Positions 1 through 6,417 of a stretch of 7,587 bases of DNA are shown piece after piece. The stretch's first letter is position 1, and the number at the start of each line of letters is the position of its first letter. The notes under the pieces are model-generated. The model was not told the DNA's origin. It did not search any database and saw only the letters and a list, made by a program, of their open reading frames with translations. The position numbers and the translations under genes were made by a program. This DNA comes from Promethearchaeota archaeon (GTDB lineage Archaea > Asgardarchaeota > Lokiarchaeia > Sigynarchaeales > SOKP01): positions 1-7,587 of the forward strand of contig WJKD01000586.1 in NCBI GenBank assembly GCA_014729315.1, in the 5' to 3' direction.

Positions 1-328
1 AATTTAGTAATATCCAATTTTTTACAAATCATCCTTTAAACCTAAAATCTGGATAATGTTTAATTTGCTTTTCACAGTTTCCCTCTGGAAAGATATAAAT
101 GAGAATTTCTTAATTATAATTGTAGGAATTAAGGTTTTTTTGTTAAATGAAAGTATATATTAGTACCATCTCTAAATATTTGGATTAGATCTGAATGTTT
201 TTGTAAAACTAATAGGAAGGCATTTTAATTTGTTTAAACACAGAGAATCGAAAGATTAAAATATGTAAACAAATTTATTTAGTTAAGTAAACATCATTGT
301 ATATATAACTTTATTAAAATGAAATAAT
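1..328. other. Intergenic region upstream of the TetR-EFR1 operon
   Basis: No convincing gene lies here. Open frames are very short, for example a 13-residue frame at 147-188 with no supporting signal. The base composition is strongly A+T. The right end contains the likely promoter of the regulator gene. Upstream of it are a perfect 10-base palindrome, TGTTTAAACA, at 231-240 and two copies of GTAAACA at 265-271 and 287-293. The two copies are 22 bases apart, about two helical turns, so a dimeric regulator could use them, but nothing proves this. The left end may contain the downstream flank of a gene outside the window. Confidence 0.6.
300..308 (+). promoter_or_regulatory. Archaeal TATA box of the TetR-EFR1 operon
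   Basis: The sequence TATATATAA is centred about 25 bases before the TTG start at 329. Archaeal TATA boxes usually sit about 26 bases before the transcription start, so the transcript would begin at or next to the start codon. This fits a leaderless mRNA and explains why no Shine-Dalgarno sequence is visible. The GTAAACA copy at 287-293 lies just upstream of the box, where a bound regulator would block promoter recognition, so autoregulation by the TetR protein is plausible. Confidence 0.5.
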
Positions 329-955
329 TTGAATCCCTCATCTACAAAACGTAATCTTATTATCGAAAGCGCCCTCAAGCTATTCTCAATTAAAGGTATA
401 AATGGAACGACTGTTTCTGAATTGATTGAAAAGGCCAATGTTTCTCGTAGAACATTTTACAAATATTTTAATTCTAAGGAAGATCTCTTGTCGGAATTTA
501 AGAGATTCAAGCAAATTGCATATTTTGATAAATTTTTTAGAGAAGTCGTTCCAAACTTCGTTAATCTATCCCCAAGAGCTCAAATGGAAGTCTTTATAGA
601 AATTTTATTTGACACCTTTACTAGACCGAATCCTTACGAAAATTTATTTTTGAGAGCGTTAATGTCGCCCCATCTCCTCAATCTATTTGATATTGATCCA
701 ATGGATTTTTATAATTCCTCAATTGAGTTTATAGAAGGGCTTTTTAAAAGGCTAGAAATAGATAACCCTCGTCGGAAATCTAGGTTATTTTTAACGCTTC
801 TTGATGGTGCGCTATTAGATAAGCATGTCTGCGATATTCACGACATTGGAATTGATTTCAAAATGTGGATGCACGACGTACGTATTGAAGTGAAGGATTG
901 GATTGAAAATTACTTGCTTAAGTATAGAAAGAGTAATGAAAATAATAAAAAATAA
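329..955 (+). CDS. TetR/AcrR-family transcriptional regulator
   Basis: This 208-residue protein has the usual TetR length. The N-terminal DNA-binding domain covers about residues 8-55: a first helix (IIESALKLFSIKGINGTTV), then a helix-turn-helix (ELIEKANVSRRTFYKYFNSKEDLL) with the family's characteristic T-F-Y-K-Y-F ending. Residues 60-205 are helical and variable, as expected for the ligand-binding and dimerisation domain; the ligand cannot be deduced. The start is TTG, since no ATG exists in frame before the helix-turn-helix. A TATA box about 25 bases upstream suggests leaderless translation. A tiny frame, ATG AAA TAA at 319-327, ends one base before the start. The gene is followed after 17 bases by the flavodoxin-ferredoxin gene, which it most likely controls together with itself. 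The family call is firm; the exact start is less so. Confidence 0.9.
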   Translation: MNPSSTKRNLIIESALKLFSIKGINGTTVSELIEKANVSRRTFYKYFNSKEDLLSEFKRFKQIAYFDKFFREVVPNFVNLSPRAQMEVFIEILFDTFTRPNPYENLFLRALMSPHLLNLFDIDPMDFYNSSIEFIEGLFKRLEIDNPRRKSRLFLTLLDGALLDKHVCDIHDIGIDFKMWMHDVRIEVKDWIENYLLKYRKSNENNKK

Positions 956-956
956 G

Positions 957-962
957 AAGTGA
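957..962 (+). promoter_or_regulatory. Weak ribosome binding site for the EFR1 gene
   Basis: AAGTGA lies 10 bases before the ATG at 973 and differs by one base from the archaeal consensus AGGTGA. As an internal gene of an operon, this start would need a ribosome binding site or coupling to the preceding stop at 953-955. The match is weak. Confidence 0.35.
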
Positions 963-972
963 GAAATTATAT

Positions 973-1869
973 ATGAAATTTACAACATTTTTCTTTTCGG
1001 GAACGGGAAATACATGGTGGATAGCTAAACAATTTACCGATATAGCTCTTCAAAAAGGGCACCACGCTGAATATCTTTCAATTGAAAATGAAAATGTAAA
1101 CAAATTAACATTTCTTGAAGAGAAATTAAAAAACACAGACGCATTAGGTATAGCGTATCCGATTTATGGATCTACAGCTCCTTATATCGTATGGGATTTT
1201 ATGGAAAGATTGATATCAATTTCCAAAAGCACCTTAATGGGCGATAAAAGACTCAAGAATACTAAAGACGGATTACCTGATCCTATTCGGGAAAAGGTTG
1301 GCTATGTTTTAACTTCTATGGCTATGTTCAGCGGTGATGGTGCGTTAATTTTAAGAAAGAAGATGAAAAATCTTGGATTTCCCATTTTAGGGGCAATTAA
1401 TATTAAATTAGCATCAAATATCAGTGTTCCTGGGTTTCATCTAGACCCTGTGAATGAAGAAAAATTAGCTAAGAGAAAGCGGAAAGCAAAAGAAAAAATC
1501 TCGAAATTTTTCGAAAGAATAGAGGCTGGTGATAAGAAGCTGGAAGGAAGATGGAATATCTTAGGAAAAATAGGAGGCATTGGACAGAGGATCTTTATGG
1601 ACTGGGCATTGAATCGACTTCTAAATTTTAGCGTTGACCGAGACACATGCATAGAGTGCATGAAATGCGTAAATAATTGTCCAACGGAGAGTATTTATTT
1701 TGAGAACGACGAATTTGAGTTCGAGGACAATTGCACATATTGTATGAGGTGCTATAACTTTTGTCCGTCATACGCGATCAAAATAAACGACAAGAAATGC
1801 GATCCAGAAAAATATCTCCGTTATCAAGGTCCTACTGAGGATTTTAAACTCAAAAAGCTTACGAGCTAA
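973..1869 (+). CDS. EFR1-type flavodoxin/ferredoxin fusion protein
   Basis: This 298-residue protein joins a flavodoxin-like domain to a two-cluster ferredoxin. At residues 9-14 the motif SGTGNT is the phosphate-binding loop for FMN. Residues 61-70 (AYPIYGSTAP) and about 111-123 (YVLTSMAMFSGDG) fit the other two flavin-contacting loops. The C-terminal part has two classical [4Fe-4S] motifs, Cys226/229/232/236 and Cys254/257/260/264, both of the form CxxCxxCxxxCP. A basic helical linker (about residues 160-215) lies between the domains. Length and domain order match the EFR1 family of cytoplasmic proteins, thought to pass electrons between ferredoxin clusters and FMN; the physiological partner is unknown. 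It is the second gene of an operon with a TetR regulator, so its expression probably responds to a small molecule. No membrane segment or signal peptide is seen. Confidence 0.9.
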   Translation: MKFTTFFFSGTGNTWWIAKQFTDIALQKGHHAEYLSIENENVNKLTFLEEKLKNTDALGIAYPIYGSTAPYIVWDFMERLISISKSTLMGDKRLKNTKDGLPDPIREKVGYVLTSMAMFSGDGALILRKKMKNLGFPILGAINIKLASNISVPGFHLDPVNEEKLAKRKRKAKEKISKFFERIEAGDKKLEGRWNILGKIGGIGQRIFMDWALNRLLNFSVDRDTCIECMKCVNNCPTESIYFENDEFEFEDNCTYCMRCYNFCPSYAIKINDKKCDPEKYLRYQGPTEDFKLKKLTS

Positions 1870-1939
1870 GTATAAATTAGTTCAGAATTTAAAGATTTAA
1901 GTTCAAGATTTCTGTTTCGTTAAAATTAAAAAATTAGAG

Positions 1940-1946
1940 AAAAAAA
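1940..1946 (-). terminator. T-run terminator after the minus-strand ferredoxin-like gene
   Basis: Read on the minus strand, a run of seven T lies 9 bases after the stop codon at 1956-1958, followed by a second run of six T at 1928-1933. Archaeal RNA polymerase commonly terminates at such T-runs without a hairpin. The gap of 86 bases lies between convergent genes. I see no comparably strong T-run for the plus-strand EFR1 gene. Confidence 0.45.
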
Positions 1947-1955
1947 TATTTCGTC

Positions 1956-2747
1956 TTATTCTTCTTCGCCAATCTCTTCTCCCATTACTTCCTCTCCCAT
2001 GAGTCTCATTACGGCATCAGCGAGCTTGTTTTGACTTCGGGACATAATACCTTTTATTTTTCCTTCTTTTCCCAAGACCCGAAGCATTATTCCGTTCCAG
2101 ACAGAGCCTGGTTCTCCTTTCACCTGTTTGAATCGATCTCGAAACACTTTAACGCTGATATTATCGTATTTCTTTGCTGCTTCGGTGCATTTAAAACACA
2201 AAATACACTTATCTCTGTCAGCAACGATCTGCTCTCCTTCACGCGAGAGTGCTCCTACTGCGCATTCGTCCGCAAATGCATCTAGAACCTTTTCGTCTTT
2301 TTCGGTACATTTGATCTTTATACTTCCTTCAACAACCTTTCGTACTTCGTTTCCGCTTTCGAGCGTTCGGACCTCTTCTTGAAATTCTGGTAAGGAGCCG
2401 TTTTCAACTAAAAGTAACTTTTTCTCATCGTTAATAAAGAGTTCCAATGTATATCCCGGACAAATCCAAGTACAGCTTCCACACCATATGCATTTATCGG
2501 TATCGACAACGATCTTTTGGTCTGATTCCATACCCATCTCTTCGGGTGTGCCTATTGCAGTCCTTTTTAAGGGTTTTTCTTTTCCCTCAACCTTAATCGT
2601 AGTGACAGGACAAACCCTATGGCAAAAACCGCATTCTATGCACTTACTTTCGTCGTAGCGTAGCACCATTTCGTGCGAAAGCATCTTATACACGTAATCG
2701 GTAATGTTTTCGTCCACTTTGACGGTTTTTTTTGCTGGTAATGACAT
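1956..2747 (-). CDS. Polyferredoxin-like 4Fe-4S protein
   Basis: This 263-residue protein has two complete [4Fe-4S] motifs, Cys36/39/42/46 and Cys86/89/92/96, both CxxCxxCxxxCP. They are separated by a 40-residue insertion, longer than in small bacterial ferredoxins. A third site is unusual: Cys181/184/187 (CILCFKC) lacks a following CP cysteine and runs into TEAAKKY instead. Cys162, in ECAVGAL, looks like the displaced CxxGAL cysteine of a ferredoxin fold and could be the fourth ligand. The C-terminus is basic and ends in an acidic tail (GEEVMGEEIGEEE). No membrane segments or signal peptide are visible, so a cytoplasmic electron carrier or a subunit of a larger redox enzyme is likely; no such enzyme is next to it. 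The ATG at 2745-2747 is preceded by AAGGA about 10 bases upstream. It converges with the EFR1 gene. I cannot name the subfamily. Confidence 0.85.
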   Translation of the reverse strand: MSLPAKKTVKVDENITDYVYKMLSHEMVLRYDESKCIECGFCHRVCPVTTIKVEGKEKPLKRTAIGTPEEMGMESDQKIVVDTDKCIWCGSCTWICPGYTLELFINDEKKLLLVENGSLPEFQEEVRTLESGNEVRKVVEGSIKIKCTEKDEKVLDAFADECAVGALSREGEQIVADRDKCILCFKCTEAAKKYDNISVKVFRDRFKQVKGEPGSVWNGIMLRVLGKEGKIKGIMSRSQNKLADAVMRLMGEEVMGEEIGEEE

Positions 2748-2798
2748 AAATCAAATCCTTATACAAATTGATTGTGTTATAATTAATAGATATGTTAT

Positions 2799-2808
2799 AC
2801 TATAAAAA
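2799..2808 (-). promoter_or_regulatory. TATA-like box for the ferredoxin-like gene
   Basis: On the minus strand the sequence TTTTTATAGT lies 50-60 bases before the ATG at 2747. A transcription start about 26 bases downstream would leave a leader of about 30 bases, enough to include the AAGGA at 2757-2761. The surrounding sequence is AT-rich, so chance matches are easy. Confidence 0.3.
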
Positions 2809-2922
2809 AAGTATTCATTTTGTCAAATAATTTTCCATTTTGTTCAATCTTTCACTCTTTTTTTAACTACTTTTTGCGAATATGGGATTTGTTTACAAAA
2901 TAATCGTCGACTATTGAATATT

Positions 2923-4104
2923 TTATTCGTTTAAAACTGTGATTTTTCTTATGTTTTTTATGATATACATTTTGAGAAAATCGTCTCTATCTAGCCGTCC
3001 GTTAAATTTAAGTTTGTTTCCCCTCTTTAAATTATTATCTTCAAACAGTCTCTCGCTTAATCGAACATTTAAGAGATCTAAATCTATAAGATCTTCTTCT
3101 CGAAACTCACTTTTTTTCTTCACGCGCAGACCTAATTTTACATCCTTTAAATCTAATAAATAATACACAGTTATAACTCCTTGAAATTCTTGCTCTTTTT
3201 TCTCTATTGCATCAATTATACCCTCGTAAACGGTGATCGCCTTACCGTTGTACGCAGCTAATTGAAAATCTTCGGTGCTTTTATCTACAATGCTAAAATT
3301 TTCTTCGGAAGTTTCGGACGCTGGAGCACCCGTCTCGTCAATTTTTATTGTTTGTATAAGCTCTTCGAAATTTTCGGGTAAACGAGTTAGGGTCCAATCT
3401 GCTCGATTGAAAAACCCTTGTTTTAAAGAAAATATAAATCCAACCCAAAAATGAGAACAGAATCCCATATTTCCTCCGATTCTACAGTCGCAATCTCTCA
3501 TTGGATTATTAATATTCTGCTCTCTGATTGATAAAAACGACACAATTTCCCAATTCATGCCCGAAAAGACTATCTCAACATCGTGTTTATCCTTATTAAC
3601 AATCTTGATAGATTTAATACTCTCGCGGTCTTTTCCTTGTATTTTATCAATAGCGATTCTAATGCCTTCTGATATAATCTCAATTTCTTTATCGTATAAT
3701 AATCTTCTGTATTCTTCTTCAGCAAGCGAATCAAGGATATATTCAATTAGTTCGCCTTTCTTAAAACGGGAATAACCTTTTATATTGAAGCTTCTACATA
3801 TCTCTTTCAATTCGTCTTTTGTCAATGATTGCAATAAATAATTAAGATATGTTCTTTCGTCTAATTCTCTTCCTGTTTCGATTGTTTTTTTAATTTCTTT
3901 ATCTGAAATAACCTCCTCTGGAATAATCCCGTATTCTTTAAAGATATTTTTTAAATGATCCTCCTCTAAAGAAGTTGCGATTAAGTTTATGACTTCAGAC
4001 TTCTTTAAACTGGAATATCCACTGATTTCGTTATTCCTACAAATATCTTTTAATTCAGATACTTTCAGAGAGCTTAACTCATTCGTTATTATTCTTTTGT
4101 TCAT
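2923..4104 (-). CDS. SWIM zinc-finger protein with two SAP/Rho-N-like repeats
   Basis: This 393-residue protein appears to have several nucleic-acid-binding parts. Residues 9-46 and 90-128 are copies of one helix-extended loop-helix unit with the shared pattern SL..ELK-ICR-I-GYS-KK-E; the layout resembles SAP or Rho N-terminal domains. About residues 145-220 form a SWIM-type region ending in the zinc motif C205-x-C207-x8-C216-x-H218. Residues 255-272 look like an acidic, disordered linker. The C-terminal 110 residues are beta-rich and end with a pattern (KLKFNGRLDRDDFLKMYII) reminiscent of the last strands of an OB fold; this is the weakest call. SWIM domains are known to bind DNA or proteins. 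Chromatin, repair or RNA work is possible, but the substrate is not shown. The ATG at 4102-4104 is preceded by a TATA-like ATTTAAAAG. It shares an intergenic region with the gene at 4242. Confidence 0.75.
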   Translation of the reverse strand: MNKRIITNELSSLKVSELKDICRNNEISGYSSLKKSEVINLIATSLEEDHLKNIFKEYGIIPEEVISDKEIKKTIETGRELDERTYLNYLLQSLTKDELKEICRSFNIKGYSRFKKGELIEYILDSLAEEEYRRLLYDKEIEIISEGIRIAIDKIQGKDRESIKSIKIVNKDKHDVEIVFSGMNWEIVSFLSIREQNINNPMRDCDCRIGGNMGFCSHFWVGFIFSLKQGFFNRADWTLTRLPENFEELIQTIKIDETGAPASETSEENFSIVDKSTEDFQLAAYNGKAITVYEGIIDAIEKKEQEFQGVITVYYLLDLKDVKLGLRVKKKSEFREEDLIDLDLLNVRLSERLFEDNNLKRGNKLKFNGRLDRDDFLKMYIIKNIRKITVLNE

Positions 4105-4119
4105 AACAAACTTTAACTT

Positions 4120-4128
4120 CTTTTAAAT
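4120..4128 (-). promoter_or_regulatory. TATA-like box for the SWIM protein gene
   Basis: The minus strand reads ATTTAAAAG about 16-24 bases before the ATG at 4104, and no ribosome binding site is visible between them. This would fit a leaderless or nearly leaderless transcript. A competing candidate, ATTATAAATATA, lies further upstream at 4156-4167 and would give a leader of about 30 bases. Confidence 0.3.
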
Positions 4129-4155
4129 GAGTGTTCTATAATATGATAGATCTCG

Positions 4156-4166
4156 TATATTTATAA
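4156..4166 (+). promoter_or_regulatory. TATA-like box between divergent genes
   Basis: TATATTTATAA lies in the 137-base gap between divergently transcribed genes. On the plus strand it would start a transcript near 4187 with a leader of about 55 bases carrying the ribosome binding site at 4223-4228. Its near-symmetry means it could also serve the minus-strand gene. Confidence 0.35.
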
Positions 4167-4222
4167 TTCTTGGGTATCTAATCCATTTCAGAAGCTATAT
4201 TCGTAGTTTTTTATTTAAATAG

Positions 4223-4228
4223 AAGGAG
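4223..4228 (+). promoter_or_regulatory. Ribosome binding site AAGGAG with ambiguous start choice
   Basis: AAGGAG is the best ribosome binding site in the window. Its spacing is 6 bases to the ATG at 4235, which opens only a four-codon frame (4235-4249, Met-Met-Tyr-Asp-stop). It is 13 bases to the ATG at 4242, which opens the 194-residue frame. The short frame's stop overlaps the long frame's start, so ribosomes could terminate and restart there. Confidence 0.5.
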
Positions 4229-4241
4229 AAATTAATGATGT

Positions 4242-4826
4242 ATGATTAGAAAAATGGAAAAAGAGTTTTTAAAAGTTCAAGAATTTGAGGATATGGAAAA
4301 GTATCAGTTTGTCTGGAATTCTGATTTTAATATACCAGTCCTAAATTTTGAGCTTAACAAAGAGTCTGAGAATAACGAATACAACTTCAACGATCTATTA
4401 AATACAATTTCTTATAAAAAAAGAAATCGCGATTTAATGATTGACCAAATCTTTAAACTCGGAACTACTGACATTCTCTTAAATCTCTTAAAGCTAAAGA
4501 ACAACTTTAAAATCGCATACGACTTATCTCTAAATAGCTTTCTATTATTTTGTAAACCTTCAAGAAAAATTATCTTCGTTTGTTCAAGATACTCAGATGC
4601 ATTCCTCCATTTTTACGATGGGAGATTCATTCGCATAATTCCAACCATTATGAAGAAGATTGTTGATAAAGATAATTTTTTAGCAAACTTAATCTTTCTG
4701 TGTCAAGTTATTTATAAAAGAAAAATGGAAGAGCTTGAGTTTTTAAAAGTAAAAAATAACCAAGACGCTAACTTGCCTAATTTTTCAATACATTGCTCGA
4801 CTCATAATTGCGTTTTATATTTTTAA
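4242..4826 (+). CDS. Hypothetical protein, no recognised family
   Basis: I do not recognise this 194-residue protein. It is rich in Lys, Asn, Phe and Leu. The N-terminal 60 residues are acidic and probably loosely structured. Residues 62-105 look helical (RDLMIDQIFKLG, DILLNLLKL). Residues 109-135 look like beta strands around DGRFIRIIP, then comes a helix (about 144-170). Five cysteines are present (104, 114, 154, 185, 190); the last two lie in an HCSTHNC end that could bind metal. The hydrophobic stretches are short and interrupted by charges, so it is not clearly a membrane protein. A strong ribosome binding site precedes it, but spacing favours an overlapping mini-frame; ATG 4254 is an alternative start. 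It is divergent from the SWIM gene and the gap to the next gene is 347 bases, so it is probably transcribed alone. The length of the open frame in AT-rich DNA supports a real gene. Confidence 0.6.
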   Translation: MIRKMEKEFLKVQEFEDMEKYQFVWNSDFNIPVLNFELNKESENNEYNFNDLLNTISYKKRNRDLMIDQIFKLGTTDILLNLLKLKNNFKIAYDLSLNSFLLFCKPSRKIIFVCSRYSDAFLHFYDGRFIRIIPTIMKKIVDKDNFLANLIFLCQVIYKRKMEELEFLKVKNNQDANLPNFSIHCSTHNCVLYF

Positions 4827-5173
4827 TACCAAATTTTTAGATACGAGCAAAAATTAATTTAGACGTAAAAAGTGTGGTAGGTTTGTTCTCTCTAGTTAGA
4901 AATTGCATATCGTGTCTCAATTTATTTTGGTCTTAATAAAATGCTAATATCTTTTTTTACAAAATAGCTATCTTCAAAACTTTCTAAGTTCCCTTAGAAT
5001 TTTTTCACAATTCAATAATTCTTTTTAATTAGAAAAGTAAGCATAAGGGTTTATTATATAAACATTTAAAATTAATTGAAAGAGTAGAGTATTTTTAAAA
5101 AAAATTATTTTTATGATCTACTTAACTTAAAAATATTAGAAATCAAGGAAAATTATAAGGGAATTTGTAGGGA
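4827..5173. other. Intergenic region before the PdxA-like gene
   Basis: No gene is visible on either strand in these 347 bases. The left half holds T-runs (4952-4958) and a hairpin followed by T's (4982-5005) that probably end transcription from the upstream gene. The right half holds TATA-like sequences, TTATTATATAAA at 5051-5062 and TTAAAAATA at 5128-5136. Just before the PdxA-like start, three related purine-rich units (AAGGAAAAT, AAGGGAATT, TAGGGAATG) occur in series between 5145 and 5176; the middle one, AAGGGA at 5157-5162, has suitable spacing for a ribosome binding site. Confidence 0.55.
4982..5005 (+). terminator. Hairpin plus T-run terminator
   Basis: TTCTAAG at 4982-4988 pairs perfectly with CTTAGAA at 4993-4999 across a four-base TTCC loop, and six T's follow (5000-5005). 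This is the shape of an intrinsic terminator. It lies 155 bases after the stop at 4826. A plain run of seven T at 4952-4958 precedes it and may already terminate transcription in an archaeon. A run AAAAC before the stem allows weak use from the opposite strand. Confidence 0.45.
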
Positions 5174-6163
5174 ATGAATTTGAAGCCTGTTTTGGGTATT
5201 CTATTAGGAGATGCGACGGGGATTGGGCCAGAAATCTTGGCAAAAATATCTGCTGATGGGAGAATTACTTCTTGGTGCCGACCTATTTTGATAGGGGATG
5301 CTCGCGTTTTAAGAATGGGAATGAAATTTGCTGATGTTCAATTTCCCTTCTCTGTAATCGATGATCTTGACCAGATAGATTTGAATGGACCATTCCCTTT
5401 GTTGGATTTACATAATTTTGACCCAAGTCATAGCGTAATGGGGCAGGTTTCAGCTAATTCTGGGCGTGCAATGGGACAACAATTTGAATGCGCCTTAGAA
5501 TTGTATAATAAAGGAATAATCAATGGATTATGTTTTGCTCCCTATAATAAAGCAGCGCTAGAGCAAGGAGGATATAATATATATAAGCTATTTGCACGGA
5601 ACTTAAAGATTAGCTGGCCATTTGGAGAATTAAATGTTGTAAATAACTTATGGGTTTCAAGAGTTACCAGTCATATCCCATTGAGGGAGGTTCCAAATCG
5701 GTTAACCGTTAAAAAAATTTTGGGGGCCATAAGGCTACTTAATAAAACAATAATCCTAATAGGAATCGATCAACCTCGAATAGCAGTAGCATCGATAAAT
5801 CCCCATGCGGGCGAAGAAGAGTTATTTGGAAAAGAAGAAAATGAAATTATAGCACCTGCAATTGCTTTAGCGAATAAAAAAGGTATAAACGCTATAGGAC
5901 CCTTTCCCGCTGACACAATATTTTTAAATGCCTTTAAAGGTTTATACGATGGAGTTACAACGATGTATCACGATCAAGGGCAAATAGCTCTTAAATTAAT
6001 GAACTTTGAGTCCGCAGTAACAGTTATTGCTGGTTTATCTTGCCCTATCACCACTCCTGCTCATGGAACTGCTTTTGATATCGCAGGAAAAGGAAAAGCT
6101 AACCCTAATGCAATGACTAAGGCAATTGAAATTGCCGCTACAATAACCAAAAAGAAATTATAG
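5174..6163 (+). CDS. PdxA-family NAD-dependent phosphate dehydrogenase
   Basis: This 329-residue protein has the normal length for PdxA. Family motifs are clear: GDATGIGPE (12-20), INPHAGE (208-214), GPFPADTIF (242-250), YHDQGQIALK (265-274) and TTPAHGTAFDIAGKG (293-307). His167, His211 and His266 match the three metal-binding histidines of E. coli PdxA almost residue for residue. PdxA oxidises 4-phosphohydroxy-L-threonine in pyridoxal phosphate synthesis. Here the substrate loop differs: after PYNKAAL the expected GHTE-type segment is missing and replaced by GGYNIYKLFAR. The HDQGQIALK and TTPAHGT variants are what I recall from PdxA2-like paralogs, which act on phosphorylated four-carbon acid sugars such as threonate or erythronate. 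A catabolic role is thus more likely than vitamin B6 synthesis, but no partner kinase (DUF1537) is in the window. The gene stands alone. The family is firm; the substrate is an inference. Confidence 0.88.
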   Translation: MNLKPVLGILLGDATGIGPEILAKISADGRITSWCRPILIGDARVLRMGMKFADVQFPFSVIDDLDQIDLNGPFPLLDLHNFDPSHSVMGQVSANSGRAMGQQFECALELYNKGIINGLCFAPYNKAALEQGGYNIYKLFARNLKISWPFGELNVVNNLWVSRVTSHIPLREVPNRLTVKKILGAIRLLNKTIILIGIDQPRIAVASINPHAGEEELFGKEENEIIAPAIALANKKGINAIGPFPADTIFLNAFKGLYDGVTTMYHDQGQIALKLMNFESAVTVIAGLSCPITTPAHGTAFDIAGKGKANPNAMTKAIEIAATITKKKL

Positions 6164-6404
6164 AGATTATTGTTTAAAAAAAAAGGAACGGATAGTATTC
6201 GATAAAGATATTTTTGCGTTAAACACTCAATTTTTACATTTTGTCATTATTTAGATATAAATCTCTCTTTTATTCTCAGATCTCGCACGTAATTACAGCA
6301 GATATCCACGTTGAAGTCTAAAGTGATGTATTGACGTGTTAAAATTATAATGAATATTATTAAAAAAGAAAAAACCTTAGGTGAAATTAAAAAATAATTA
6401 GATA

Positions 6405-6411
6405 GGGGATC
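6405..6411 (+). promoter_or_regulatory. Ribosome binding site for the 63-residue protein
   Basis: GGGGATC ends 6 bases before the ATG at 6418. It matches the archaeal anti-Shine-Dalgarno target GGTGATC except for one base. This is the main evidence that the short frame is translated. A TATA-like TTAAAATTATAAT at 6339-6351 lies at a suitable distance upstream. Confidence 0.5.
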
Positions 6412-6417
6412 TAACAG

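Noticed and set aside
1437..1661. A 74-residue minus-strand open frame opposite the EFR1 gene.
   Set aside because: It lies wholly inside a well-supported gene on the other strand and has no family features or start signals.
2031..2382. Two plus-strand open frames of 84 residues opposite the ferredoxin-like gene.
   Set aside because: Both are antisense to conserved Fe-S coding sequence and their composition is that of reverse-strand shadows.
264..2897. An 11-base motif shared by the TetR upstream region (264-274) and, inverted, the region at 2887-2897, suggesting a common operator.
   Set aside because: The same core also occurs inside the EFR1 coding sequence at 1094-1105, so in this AT-rich DNA it is not distinctive, and 2887 is too far from the promoter it would control.
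2939..3775. Plus-strand open frames of 72-74 residues (2939-3163, 3557-3775) opposite the SWIM protein gene.
   Set aside because: They are antisense to a recognisable protein, with serine- and leucine-rich low-complexity translations and no ribosome binding site.
6350..6397. A 15-codon frame upstream of the small protein gene, possibly a leader peptide.
   Set aside because: It has no ribosome binding site, begins within the presumed promoter, and has a lysine-rich translation typical of random AT-rich sequence.
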